DNA of 64,000 nucleotides from Tanypteryx hageni (taxonomy: Eukaryota > Arthropoda > Insecta > Odonata > Petaluridae): contig CM054113.1 of NCBI GenBank assembly GCA_028673005.1, forward strand, positions 174,761,956-174,825,955, written 5' to 3'. Numbering within the stretch: position 1 is the stretch's first letter; every line of letters starts with the position of its first letter. A program made the position numbers and the translations under genes. Below the pieces are notes generated by a model. That model was given only the letters and a program-made list of their open reading frames with translations. It had not been told where the DNA came from and ran no database searches. Positions 1 to 11,441 of the stretch are shown one piece after another.

Positions 1-160
1 ATTGGAATGATGAAATCAAAATCTACGGAAACTCCGACTCCATTATGGTTTGATTAATGACACTGTTAGCGCACAAGCCAACGCTTAAAGGGTAGTCGCC
101 GATCAGAGAGCGACTAGATGTTCTAACCGAGCGATGCTGAAGTTTTAATCGAATACATTA

Positions 161-580
161 TTGACCAACACGGTGAGAGAAGCGGTAGTGGCGACAGGTT
201 GCTCTCGGCTGCGGGTGGTGGCCCATGTTGGGACTAACGACGCCTCGAAGCGCGGGTTCGAGGAGATTTTAAGTTCTTTTAAGGACTTGGCCTCTGAGGT
301 TGCTCGTGTCCGAGAGGAGTCGGGTTCCGATGTGCGGCTTACTGTCTGCAGTATAGTCCCTAGGATTGACCGCGGTTCTGAGGTATGGAGTAGAGTTGAA
401 GGTCTGAACCGAAGGCTGTGGAATTTCTGTCGGGAATTGGGAGTGGACTTCGTCGACCTACGACCGATTATCGAATCGTGCAGGGCACCACTGGATCACT
501 CTGGTGTTCACTACACGCCCGAATCGGCTCAGAGAGTAGCGAGTAGGATTCTCGAGCACAGTAGGGATTTTTTAGGCTAG
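161..580 (+). pseudogene. LINE ORF1 remnant with SGNH-hydrolase (esterase) domain
   Basis: The 139-residue open frame begins inside the domain. It shows the block III motif GTND near residue 25 and, near the C-terminus, an Asp-x-x-Gly-x-His arrangement in LDHSGVHYT, which fits the catalytic Asp/His block of SGNH hydrolases. The N-terminal GDS block carrying the nucleophile is absent because the element is truncated, so the piece cannot be active. There is no real start codon; the first codon is TTG. Role in CR1/L2 elements is an ORF1 accessory or lipid/RNA-binding function that is not settled. Confidence 0.75.
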
Positions 581-852
581 AGAGTAGGGCAGGGTGTAGG
601 TCAGTTTTGGGTCAGGGGATAATCGATACATTTGTAGAAAATAAGAATCCCGAAAGATTATCTAATGATAGAATATACACCGAGCGTAACATGCAGCACC
701 AATTTCGCGATAGGTCATTGATAGAATGTTCCGTAAAGGGCGCGACGGGTCGCAATTCCAATTTTGATGCGACGCCATACAGTCGTGGGAGTGAATGTGG
801 TGGGAGCGCATGTAGTTTTAGAGTGGAAGAGAAAGTCAAGGGTGAGATTAGT

Positions 853-3626
853 ATGCGAAGTGATAGTGAGAAATTAAACGTCGTCGTACTGAACTGTCGC
901 AGCATCCGTAGGAAAATTGCAGAGTTCGAGCATCTTATTCGCAGTCTGCAGGCCGACGTCGTGATAGGCACAGAAAGTTGGTTAACGGATGAGATTCAGA
1001 GTCAGGAGATATTTCCTAGAGACTGTCGCGTCTATAGAAAAGATCGCGCTAATAGATCGGGCGGGGGAGTTTTCAGAGCGGTTAGCGATAAGTACGATAG
1101 CAGTGAGATTCCGATAAGTGACGAGGATATCGAGAGTGTTTGGTGCCGCATAGGTAAAGATGGCTTCAAAAAGGTGTTCTTAAGCTCGTTTTACAGGCCA
1201 CCTAACGCTGGTGTAGATTGTATTTTAAGTCTCGAGAAACAATTATCAAAGATTAAGACTGATAAATCAAGATGGAATCGTTATAGTCGGTGGTGACTTT
1301 AACTTACACTCAATTGATTGGGAAAATCTATGTTTCGAATCTAGAGGTAAAGAACGCGAATCCTGTGAGGCATTAATCGAAACATTCTGCGAGCACTCTC
1401 TCCTTCAATTAGTCAGAAAGCCAACGCGATCGGGAAACATATTAGATTTATTAGCAACTAACGTCCCAGAAAGAATAAACAAAGTCATCATTGAAGATGG
1501 GATAAGTGATCATCAGGCCGTATATGCAGAGTGTAAGTTGAAAATCGATAGGCACCCTAAGCCTCAAAGAAAGTTTTATATATTTGCTAGGGCAAACTTT
1601 TCAAGCTTCAGGTCGCGCCTACGAGAAATACTACTTGGCTTCCGTGATATGACCGAACGATCAGGTGCTGAGTCGTCATGGAAACTATTCAAGGATATAA
1701 TGCTAGAGAGTATCGATAAGTACATTCCAATTAAATTGAATGTCGACAATAAAGAGCCACGTTGGTACAATAAGCAAGTTAGGAGTGCGCTTAGGCGTCA
1801 GAGAATAAGTCACGTGAAAATAAAAAATATGCCGTCTACATCATCCGATGAATATAGAGCAACTATAGTTAAGACGTATAAGGAATCCCGCGCTAAAGCG
1901 AGAACTACTATGCGCGAGGCTTTTACTAACTTCCGGAATAAGGTATTAAATAATTATTTGAAGGAGGACCCTAAAGCGTTTTGGTCCTATGTGAGAGAGG
2001 TCCAAGGTAGAGGCCCTACAATACCTTCCCTGCGTAATGACTCGGGTGCCGTTATTCATGATAGCGTAGAGAAAGCCAACCTGTTAAACGGTCATTTTTG
2101 TAAAAGCATTCACAGCCGTTAGCGACCATTGCGTACATTATGCACCCGCAATAAGGGGGGACCTGATGGACGATATAGTATTTTCTGAGGTGGGAATAGC
2201 AAAGCAATTAAGTTCCATCACACATAACAAAGCCACTGGCCCCGAAGAAATTCCTGCTCGCGTTTTAAAAGAATTAGCTGAAGAAATAGCACCTTTTCTT
2301 CTGATAATCTTCGAGAAATCCATTTCTCGCGCAGAGGTCCCTAGCGACTGGAGGTTAGCGCACGTCACCCCAATTCATAAGGGCGGCGACAAGGAGAACC
2401 CAGAAAATTACAGGCCGATTTCTTTAACTTCGATATCGTGTAAGATTCTCGAGCATATACTCGTTAGCAACATAATGCGATTTCTTGATAGTAATTTATT
2501 GTTAGATGATTGTCAACACGGCTTCAGGAAAGGTAGGTCATGTGATACTCAGCTCGGTCTTTTTGTTAATTGTTTACTGAGAAGCGGAGAAAATAATACG
2601 CAGGTCGATGCCATCTTCTTAGATTTTAGGAAAGCCTTTGATAAGGTACCTCACAGGAAGTTAATAACGAAATTAGAAACCTTAAGCGTTAATTCTAAAA
2701 TCGTTAGTTGGATCCGTGAATTTTTAAATCATAGGAAGCAGATGGTTGTTATAGATGGGAAATCTTCGAACTTAGTGGAGGTTGTCTCTGGCGTTCCACA
2801 GGGTAGTGTAATTGGTCCGTTATTATTTCTAATTTATATAAACGATATCAGCTCAGTAGTCAGAAGTAAAATTAGGCTTTTCGCGGACGACACCGTCATC
2901 TATAGAGAAATCAGCAATCCGGAAGACCCCCAGTATCTCCAAAATGACCTAGAAGCTATTTCTGCATGGTGTAAGGAATGACAGTTAGAGATAAACCAAA
3001 AGAAAAGCTGCGTCATTAACTTCTGGAGAACCAAGAGTATCTCGTTGGATAATTATTATTCGTTGGACGGAGTAGAGATTCCAGTTTCAGACTCGATTAA
3101 ATATCTCGGAGTCACGATCCATCGTGACCTCTCGTGGGACACCCACATTCGCCGATTGATAGGTGCCGCTAACAAAAAGCTGGCCTTTATAGGGAGAATA
3201 ATTCGAAATAGCTCCGAAAAAGTGAAAGAATTATGTTATTTATCCTTGGTTCGACCGCAGGTCGAATATGCTTCAGCTGTGTGGGATCCCTACGAAAAGG
3301 GACTCTCTAACGAGATAGAAAAGGTTCAGCGCAGGGCAGCTAGATTTGTAAAGAGGAATTACGATAGTAAACAAAGCGTAACATCATTAATATAAAATCT
3401 GAAATGGACATCGTTAGAGGAACGTAGGCTGCAGGCTAGAATTAAACTACTGGAAAAATTTATGTCGGAGGGACTAGCGAATGAGGTAGTAGGACTTATC
3501 AGAAGCCCGACGTATCTCGGAAGGCAGGACAGTGAGGATAAGATTCGCGAGATCGACTGTAGAACGGAGCGATATAGAGGATCGTTTTTCCCTAGGACGA
3601 AAAGAGACCATAATAGAAAAAGATAA
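853..3626 (+). pseudogene. LINE ORF2 (endonuclease + reverse transcriptase), broken
   Basis: Starts at an ATG followed by VVVLNCRSIRRK, a typical EEP-endonuclease start. The endonuclease frame shifts near 1275, just before the VGGDFN catalytic motif. A one-base A insertion near 2103 breaks the linker before the RT. RT blocks are clear: YRPISLTS, DFRKAFDKVPH, GVPQGSVIGPLLF and LFADDT (FADD box). An in-frame TGA at 2979-2981 replaces a Trp codon, and a TAA near 3393 replaces the Glu codon present in copy 2. The frame ends at 3624-3626. EN and RT together are what target-primed reverse transcription needs; this copy cannot make them intact. Confidence 0.9.
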
Positions 3627-3756
3627 CGTAGGAAAACTATGGACCCTTGGTGCACTGCACCCCCTGCCATCCACCAAAAAGGTGACTTGCAGGGTATAAT
3701 GTAGATGTAAATGTAGATTATTCATTTCACGTTTACTTCCAATGATATAAATGAAT

Positions 3757-3923
3757 TTGCCGGTCTTGGTGGAGAGGTGGATACCGTGTCTGGCACCCAT
3801 AGTTAGGGTCGCGGGTTCGAATCCGGTCGATGGCATGTATGTATGTGATAACCTTTGTTGTTTTTACTGCTCTTATTCCAAAAGGTCGGCTATATTTATG
3901 AGCTATTTAAAATAATAAAAAAA
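3757..3923 (+). mobile_element. tRNA-derived SINE or tRNA pseudogene
   Basis: A Pol III type-2 promoter is visible: an A-box-like TGGTGGAGAGGTGG at 3767-3780 and a perfect B box GGTTCGAATCC at 3814-3824. Folded as a tRNA, the T arm has one mismatch and the acceptor stem only pairs in its outer bases, so this is not a working tRNA. The sequence runs on past the tRNA-like part to an A-rich tail near 3909-3923, which favours a short SINE. No target duplication was found. Confidence 0.5.
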
Positions 3924-4559
3924 TCGACACTAATGGCTTCTTAACAGCAAATGTGCTGTAAATTCTCCACATAGAGACTATATTACTCTTATTACTTCTA
4001 TTATAAAACTAGGCAAAATACTCTGTTTTTAATTTCAATATGAGCAATCACGATAATTACTAGGTGGCTCCGTTAGTGTTGGCGAAATATAATATATATT
4101 TGTAGGCGATAATTTTTTAAAAATCTTTATACAGACACGACTAGTATTTTTACGACTACAATACACAACCAGATTTTTACGGTTAATAGTACCTCTCGGC
4201 GGATTTGAACGAAAGCCTACAAACAGACAATGTTAAGCCCCGAACATTGCATTTAATAAGAGAACGATCCCAATTTTCATCTACATTTCGTCAGCTTCGG
4301 CGAATTTGGACAAGCGGAGTTTCCTTGTCCGCCCGAGCTTCTTGCACGTACGCATTTCATACGCCATGAGTGAAATTTAAAAGATTCCTACCGAACGTCC
4401 TAAGTGTGGTTTAACAGTTCACGCGAACTCCTTGGCGCGTGAAAACGCGATCTCCCGGCGCTTGACGTTCCATCGATCTCATGAAACCGCTCTATTTGGA
4501 CGATTCCGTCACGCCGTGTTTCCCAAATCCCTTCAATGTGAAATCCCTGTCCTCTGAAT
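3924..4559. other. unrecognised AT-rich then mixed sequence
   Basis: No ORF of note, repeat border or RNA signature seen. GC content rises after about 4290. Confidence 0.4.
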
Positions 4560-7008
4560 TGTTGGTCTGGCAGGCGAGAGGGATATATAGAGAAAGAGAG
4601 CCAGAGGGGGATGGGAGAAGGGAAAGGTACAGGAGAAATTAGGAGGATGAGGCGTTGTTACGGGTTGTTGCAGTTCTAGCCAGTCACAGCTCTTTTTCTT
4701 CTCTTCTTCGAGGGGTTTAAGGTTAGGGTAGGCTTTTTGAAAGTCGTCGGACCCACGGGGTGAGAATTGGTGGAGGGATTTTTTCTTCACCGGGGTACAA
4801 GGGAAAAATGGAGTGTGAGAGGGGGAGGGTTGAGAGGGGGGGGAGTTGAGAAGTGGGAGGGTTGAGAGGGGGAGAGGGTTGAGGGGGGGGAGGGTTGAGA
4901 GGGAGGGAGGGTTGAGAGGGAGGGAGGGTTGAGAGGGGGTGAGGGTTGAGAGGGGGTGAGGGTTGAGAGGGGGGAGGGTTGAGAGGAGGCGGGGTGAGGG
5001 AGAAGGGGTGGATAGAGAAAGGCAGAGTGGAATGGGGAGGAGGTTAAGAACCGGGAAGAAGTATTGCGTGAGAGAGGTGGGGTGTAGAAATGAACACGAA
5101 AGAAAAAAAAAGACCCGGAGGAAGATATCCCTTAAAACCGAAGAAAATCTCCTTCCACCGCCCGCCCCCTTTCTCATACTTTTTCCTAGCACCCTTTAAA
5201 AAAACCCTCCCCGGCATCCCTCCCTCCAGGCTTCTCCTCCTCCCGACTTCTTTCCTCTAGAAACACGTGGTCCTCCCCCACAACGTATCCCACCCTCCCA
5301 ACGAAAAACCATCCCTTTCCCATTTGCACTTGAAACCTCCCGTCTTCCCACCCATAACGGGCGGGTTGGAATCTTTTCTTCCCTTTTGCTAGCCAAAATC
5401 CAACCCCCTTCGTCGCAGGTGGATGGAAAAAATGAGGGCGGGGTTTCCATCCTTCCCCCTACTCCTCACCACTACTCTTCCCTCGTTCCTCCCTCTCTCT
5501 TTCCCGTTTCCTTGCAGTATATTTTTCGGTCCGTATTCTTTTTCCCTTCTCCTTCCGGTTGCGTTTCTGGCGGGAGAGAGGGAAACAGAAAGGAGGAAGT
5601 AACAGGAGAGTGAAGAAGGGAACTATGAAAGATGTAAAAAGAAAGAATGAGTGATAAAGCCACGACGAATGGTAAGAGGAAAATAAAGGGAGGAGAAGCA
5701 GGTATAAAGTAAGAAGAATAGGACGCACAAATGAGAATATAAAAAGGAACTTTTACAAATATTTTTTATAGATAATACCCATAATGATAGTTGTTTATAT
5801 TGCATTGTTATTTATAATATCGGGTACATTTATTGTATTTATTGTATTTCGGGAAAACGAGCAACTCCTAGGCGAGGCGTTTCTGCATGCGCAGTTTGAA
5901 ATTTGAATCATAAATCCGACAAGAATACAAGACGCCCGTGAGTATAGCGATAAAGGTTGTAATTACAATAAAAATAAAAGCGAAGTAAGGGTGAGAAAGA
6001 CAGGCGGGAGGAAGGAGCTAGGAGGAAGAAGAGGGGAAGGTAAAAGAGAAAGGTTGTAAAATAGGGTAGATACGAAAAAGGGAGCGGGAAATGGGACTAA
6101 AAGGGAGTTGCGAAGATAGGAAGGTGTAGAAAGAAACTGATAACAACGAAGGAGATGCGCATGAGGGATAGAGAGAGAGAGATGAGGACTGGTTTGAACC
6201 TGCACAACCTCCCAACCTCATCTAACTCTATCTGAAAAGGAAGGAAAACCTCCGTGGGTGTGTGTTGACCGAGGGAATGTTCGGGGAGGCCTTAGAGAGA
6301 GATGGAGGGAGGAATAGGGTAAATATGGAATGGGCTGCACTTGTGCTTATACAGAAAGAGCGTGAGATGGGGGCATAGCGTAGGAGGGAAGAGGAGTGTC
6401 TGTGAGTGGAGGAAGAAGGGAGAGGGGAAGTGAGATGGCACGCTGTATGGTTGGCATCATGAATGCGACCGACTGTTCTCTTCGCGTCTTCGTTTTAGCG
6501 TGTGGGAGGGAGTGCTTGGGTGGAGAGAGGGAACAAGAGGAGGGGACGAAGGAGAAGCAAGAAGCAAAGTGTGTGTGTGTGTGTGCGATGGATGGCGCTG
6601 TTGTAAGAGCAGGGTGTCGCTTTTGACGTCCTCTTCTCAAAGAAAAAATCTTCAAAAGGTGGGGGAAGGTGGAAAAGGGAAATATTCGGGGGTTTCCCAC
6701 GGAGATGAGATGCTTATAGGGGTGAAGGGGATAGGTTTTTTTGGAGGGAGTGCACGGTCCTCCCTTGCTCCCTTCCTTACAAAGGTTTTTGCCCCCGCGG
6801 AAGAAATAATGGCGGGATCTTGATGATAAATAATGGCGCTCTTTTTGACGACATCTTCGGTGCAGGTGTTTTGCCGTCGTCTTTTGAATGAGGCTCTCTC
6901 TATATGGAGTAAGCGTATGGAAAGTTAAATGGGGAAGAAAAAAGCCGGTGAAGGAATGAATAATTCGTCCGAATTTCGGAGTATGACTGATGGTCGAATG
7001 TTGATTTC
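4560..7008. other. strand-asymmetric purine/pyrimidine-rich region
   Basis: Long stretches are purine-rich (4560-5140, 5570-5720, 5990-6700) or pyrimidine-rich (5150-5560). Open frames here are compositional, with Pro/Leu/Ser or Gly/Glu/Arg repeats, and I do not accept them as genes. A (GA)n tract lies at about 6170-6183 and a (GT)n tract at about 6569-6586. Similar blocks recur at 20.0-21.1, 31.3-31.7, 35.4 and 60.2-60.8 kb. Confidence 0.5.
4817..4988 (+). repeat. G-rich minisatellite, about 15-17 bp unit
   Basis: About ten imperfect head-to-tail copies of GGGAGGGTTGAGAGG with variable G-run length. Runs of three to eight G separated by short loops could form G-quadruplexes on the plus strand (inference). 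On the minus strand it reads as Leu/Pro/Ser repeats, which is an artefact. Confidence 0.85.
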
Positions 7009-7011
7009 TAA

Positions 7012-8107
7012 AGGTGCGTTCACACTATATAAATGTATGATGTGCAAGTAGCTGGTACTTGCATTCTGCAAGCATTTCATCACACCCTGATAAAGAATTT
7101 TTCAGATATTTTTTAAATCCAAAAGATCACCTCTGCATCAATTTTCGTTCTTTTCTTATGGAAAAATATTTCATTAAAACAATACCTAACATTTACAATT
7201 TTAACAATATTATTATTTTTCCATTGTGATGCACTAATGCCACAGCTTTCTGCCAAATTTTAACGTTGTAGCTCATATCGAAGTGAAATAGTATTTATCA
7301 AATTGTTTAAATTTTGAAAAATTTAAAACGGCCGTAATAACAATATTAAGGAATTACTCAAATGTTTTGTTTGTGCATTTACGCTAACCTCTAAATAACT
7401 TTAAATTTTTAGCTCCCTAGCTCGCCTCGTAGTACTTAAACATTTACCTCTTTGTTTAAAATTTACGAATTTTTAACAGCCAAACAAAATAAAATATCAA
7501 AATTTCTATAATCCTTATTTCGTTTTTTTACAAATCATAATTATAAAAAAATGTCAGCCTCGTAGCACATACGGAAATACACAAACCTTGAAATTTTGTT
7601 TAAACAATTGCGAATTTTTATAGGCCGCATTGTTAAACTTTTTCAAGATTTCCGTTTTTTTCTAGTCGGTTTCGCACATAAAAAATTTCGAATTTCCAGC
7701 TCTTCTGGAAGTGCCTAAACATTAGTATCCTCCTATATATATCTATATGTTATGTCCTCCTCTGTAAGGAGCGTCTATATATAATGATACAAATCTTATA
7801 CATGTCTAGACAGAAATCTATAAAAGTATAGGTTTTGTATAGGACAAGTCCAAGATTTCTTCATGCCCTATACTGTATACGACAAGTCGTATACAAATGG
7901 TTGTTAATTACATAATTTGCATCAGCACAAATGAACAGATATTCCTCGCTCAAGGATATATTGTTTACTGACTTGTCTAACCAAGGTGAACGCTTCAAAA
8001 ATGTATATTTGTATTAGATTTGTATATACTAAATCGTATACGAATCTAGGACGTCATATACTTGTATATGGATTTGTCATATACATTTATATAGTGTGAA
8101 CGTACCT
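7012..8107. mobile_element. PIF/Harbinger-like non-autonomous DNA transposon
   Basis: Ends are inverted repeats: the left begins AGGTGCGTTCACACTATATA and the right end, reverse-complemented, begins AGGTACGTTCACACTATATA, with similarity continuing about 10 more bases. Both ends are bordered by TAA (7009-7011 and 8108-8110), matching the 3-bp TWA target preference of PIF/Harbinger. TTAA cannot be fully excluded on the right side. The interior is AT-rich, with many GTATA/ACAAGTC-type subterminal motifs after 7740. No transposase frame is left. Confidence 0.75.
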
Positions 8108-8110
8108 TAA

Positions 8111-9560
8111 GGCAACGAGGGAGTCGGCTCCTATATTTTTTTAATCGGGTCACCGACGACTGACTGAATTACTCGATCATCGCGGAGAAACGTTGCGCAG
8201 TGACCCGATGGTTGTCTTGGCAACCACCGTAAGATTTTCAAATTGCCAGAGCATTTCCGATAACCCGCGAAAGAAAAACTAAAACCCATAATATTCCGCT
8301 TGATATCATTAATAACCACTATAAACTTTGACTTGCTGACTTCCAGCGTTTAAAATTGGATCTGAGATGACAGCATATAGATGAATATCGGAATTCGAGG
8401 TGGTGGGAAGGATTTGGAATTCCAAGGAATTAAAACCATCCAACGAATGTTTTGATTTGATGTGGGTTAAGTTAATCAGTAATAAAATCTTTATAACCAC
8501 CAATATTGCTTCTTATAATGTACAAATGAAACAATGACATGTTTACCAAGCTCATCCTATGTTTTGAAACCTTGTTACTTATTTAATCTGTTCTCCTCGA
8601 CGATGAAAGACCAGTCTTGTTTTTCTTCTAATTACTAAATTGCATTTAGAGACGGCTTTTTTGTTATTTTACCCGAAATTAAAAAAAACTAGTCAAATAA
8701 CAAATATATGTTTTTGACGAAACGATGCAATTTATTGCCTATGGTCAATAAAACTACTAATACTACTAATAGTATGAGTTTATTCCTGATGCTTTGGGTA
8801 TGATATAAGGTAAATGTTTAATTTTAACGCACTATGAGATGAATTTGATGCTGGGCAAAATTTGACACAACTGTTATCGACGATTAATCGACGAATATTA
8901 ATCGTTGAAACTGGTCGTGTTAAATATTCCTTGTAGAAATAGTACAAAGTTTCGATATTTTAGTTCTTATGTAATAAAGCTGCTCCCATGTTACATAAAT
9001 CATCTATTCGCGTTGTTACTCTTGAAGGTTCAAAGCCAACTAGAATCACATTCAGTCGGCCATCTCATCCTACCCCAACAAATTTTGCTTTGATTGACGC
9101 ATACCGTAGACATGACCCATAAAACGGATTGAAATTTCGCTTACACAAGACAGGTTGTCTTCCTTTCGTAAAAAAATAAGAACAAGCGTCAAAACCGGAG
9201 CCGAATTCCGATTGTTTAACTAATACGATGCGGCGAACGAAAATTACCGAGGAACCGACCCGTCCCGGTTCCGTGAATAAAACACTTCCTTCCACGCAGA
9301 TTTCCTATCTCCCATATAATCCCCGTAGATGAGAAAGAAAAACAAAACAAACAATCGACGCTGCGAAATTCAGGAAACTTTTTGTTGCCCATCTCCGAAA
9401 ACCTATGACGTGAACGAGGGACAGTCCCTTTTCTTTTTTCTTCCGACGCAACAACTCTACCAACTACTGACGCTTTTTTTTTCGAAATCTCTGATCTTTC
9501 TCTTCCGAGAACCTCACCTTAATTTCCGAGAAAGAGGTTCTGGAAAGAACGGTCCGTATC
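8111..9560. other. unrecognised sequence
   Basis: Mostly AT-rich. Short open frames at 8131-8503, 8905-9093 and 9065-9295 show no known motif and look like chance. CpG content rises after about 9300. Confidence 0.4.
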
Positions 9561-9564
9561 GGAA

Positions 9565-9661
9565 TGACGTCACGCCGCTCTGTGCGGTTTCGTTTCGGAA
9601 TGGCCGTCCCGCAGCAAAGTGTCTTAGGTCCGCGCATGCGCGCGGGATACTTGGCGCGAAA
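9565..9661. promoter_or_regulatory. promoter-like cluster: CRE, NRF1-type and E2F-type sites
   Basis: Within 97 bases: a perfect palindromic CRE TGACGTCA (9565-9572), an NRF1-type palindrome GCGCATGCGC (9632-9641) and an E2F-type TTGGCGCGAAA (9651-9661). The patch is CpG-rich in an AT-rich setting. Those three sites are typical of proximal promoters of housekeeping genes; that this is one is inference, and no first exon was identified beside it. Confidence 0.45.
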
Positions 9662-9694
9662 GCGAAGGACGTTGGGCTATTTTTTATATTTATA

Positions 9695-9709
9695 TGAGAG
9701 AGAGAGAGA
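9695..9709 (+). repeat. (GA)n microsatellite
   Basis: About seven GA dinucleotides directly downstream of the promoter-like cluster. Confidence 0.8.
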
Positions 9710-10945
9710 TCAGGAAATGTAGAAAGAAATCAAGGTCACAGTCAGGATATGTTGAGATGTAAGCGAGGTTAGGTCTCTTATTTAGCTACGGCGCCTCTTT
9801 AAGCCTCTTCTTTTAATTTATTTTATAGGCGAGGTGAGTTGTTAAGTCTGCCGACTTGACGCTTTCACGGTGAGAATGCCAAGCGGGATAAAATTGGCCG
9901 TTAAATTTGAGAAGAGGCCGCGAGAGATATCTGGAGTCGCACAGTTGCTGATAACACCTTTGTTTCTGACGGACCCACTCCAAAATTTAACGCGAGCTAC
10001 CGGGATTTCTATGTGAATCCAACATAAAATAACGTTACCGCGTCAGATCTAGTTGTTCTGGCGTTTTCTTCCACTGGCGTAATTTCTCATAAAAATCATG
10101 TCTGGAAAATGTACACCGAAGAAAATTTCGGCTATTATGTTTTTAAATTTTTATTTCTGCTTTGGAAAATACAAAGCCTTTTCCATTCACCCTCCCACCG
10201 AATCCTCCCATTAAATTTAAATGTCTATAAATGGAGAGAACAAAATTTTAAAAATGTAACTTTTTTAACCACCAGAGAATTCCTTCAATCATTTCCAAAC
10301 TATTACCACAATAATCAATCAAAAGTATAACTTCATTGAAAAACGTAACCGATCAGTACGTTTTTAAAACAACCACGTTTCTCAGTTTTATTTTAACAAT
10401 GCTCGTAGTCGACAAACTGACTTCACTATGATTATTTTCGATAAATATAGTGAGCATATAAATTGAAAATAATTATTTCCTCTATTCTCTTTCGTTTATT
10501 AGAAATTGTTGTTATATAATTTGAAAGTATAGTACAAAATCTGATAAATAATTAAATTTAAATTACAGTAAACACAAGATAAGACCTTTGCATGCACATA
10601 ACAAATAAATGTTGTCACTACGATTATTTGTGATAGGTAAGAGCATTTAATCGGAGAACTAATTCGCGAGTTAGACATGAAAATCAAATTGACCGTTGCT
10701 ATGAATCTTAAAAAATATGCGTTTTTACGATTTCGGAGTTCGTTCGTATCGTATCTGCTTGAAGCCCATTGACAATTGAAACAATTGTTTTCTCTATCTG
10801 TATTTGTAATGACAAACAAAGATGCAACCGGAATGGAACCTGATATTTTCAGAGGAGAATAATGAAAATGTTGCTATCAAAATTTAAAAACAAATGATGG
10901 TTCAGATCAGCCACTACTGACGTAGTGGATAAGAGCTGATGTTGC
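9710..10945. other. unrecognised sequence
   Basis: AT-rich with small open frames (10109-10330, 10499-10819) lacking known motifs. Confidence 0.4.
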
Positions 10946-11441
10946 CCATTGGCCAAGGCCGGCTTCAGACAGTAAGCAAGTGAGGCAATCGCCTCAGGGC
11001 GCAGTGTCGAGGGGGCGGTCTCATGTCATATCATGTTGACATACTGACGCCGTTCCCTCTTGCCAACTTTGGTCTTACAGCAGAGGCGGAAACCCTGCTC
11101 AAAGAGACACATTTGCGAAAACGGAAGGGAGGTAAGGGAAAACCAAGGGAAACACACACAACGTACCCCAGTGCAGCCAATCTGACTTTTTCCCACTAGA
11201 TCTGGCGGGTTTTGGAGTCGCTTACCGGAAAAAATTATCATTTAGTGGATAGTGAGAAATCTAGCGTGAAAGATTTAACTTTTGGATTTTTCTGGCGGAA
11301 TTTGAGAGTTGAAAGCGGTAAGGAATTGCTACGTAGCACATGGTCGCAAGACAGTGATTGTAAGGTCCAAAAACCTGGCGGAAAGGTGACCGGAAGACCC
11401 CCGCATCGAATGAGAAAAAAGTTACGACAGAGTATTTGTCT

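Larger units (their letters stand above)
157..3719 (+). mobile_element. CR1/L2-like non-LTR retrotransposon, 5'-truncated copy 1
   Basis: Order seen: an ORF1 remnant with SGNH-hydrolase motifs, an AP-type endonuclease, a reverse transcriptase with the FADD active-site box, a short 3' UTR, and a terminus built of TGTAGATG-like repeats. An SGNH esterase in ORF1 is known from the CR1/L2 group, hence the clade call. The 5' end is set near 157 because recognisable ORF1 sequence starts there; the first SGNH block is missing, so the copy is 5'-truncated. Its last 1.1 kb is nearly identical in sequence to the minus-strand copy at 11442-12551. Several stops and frameshifts make it non-autonomous today. 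The exact clade name is inferred. Confidence 0.9.

Noticed and set aside
3757..3838. Functional tRNA gene
   Set aside because: Good A and B boxes but the acceptor stem and one T-stem pair do not form; more like a SINE head or pseudogene.
4533..5192. 219-codon minus ORF with repeated Leu/Pro/Ser blocks
   Set aside because: It is the translation of the G-rich minisatellite and surrounding purine-rich DNA.
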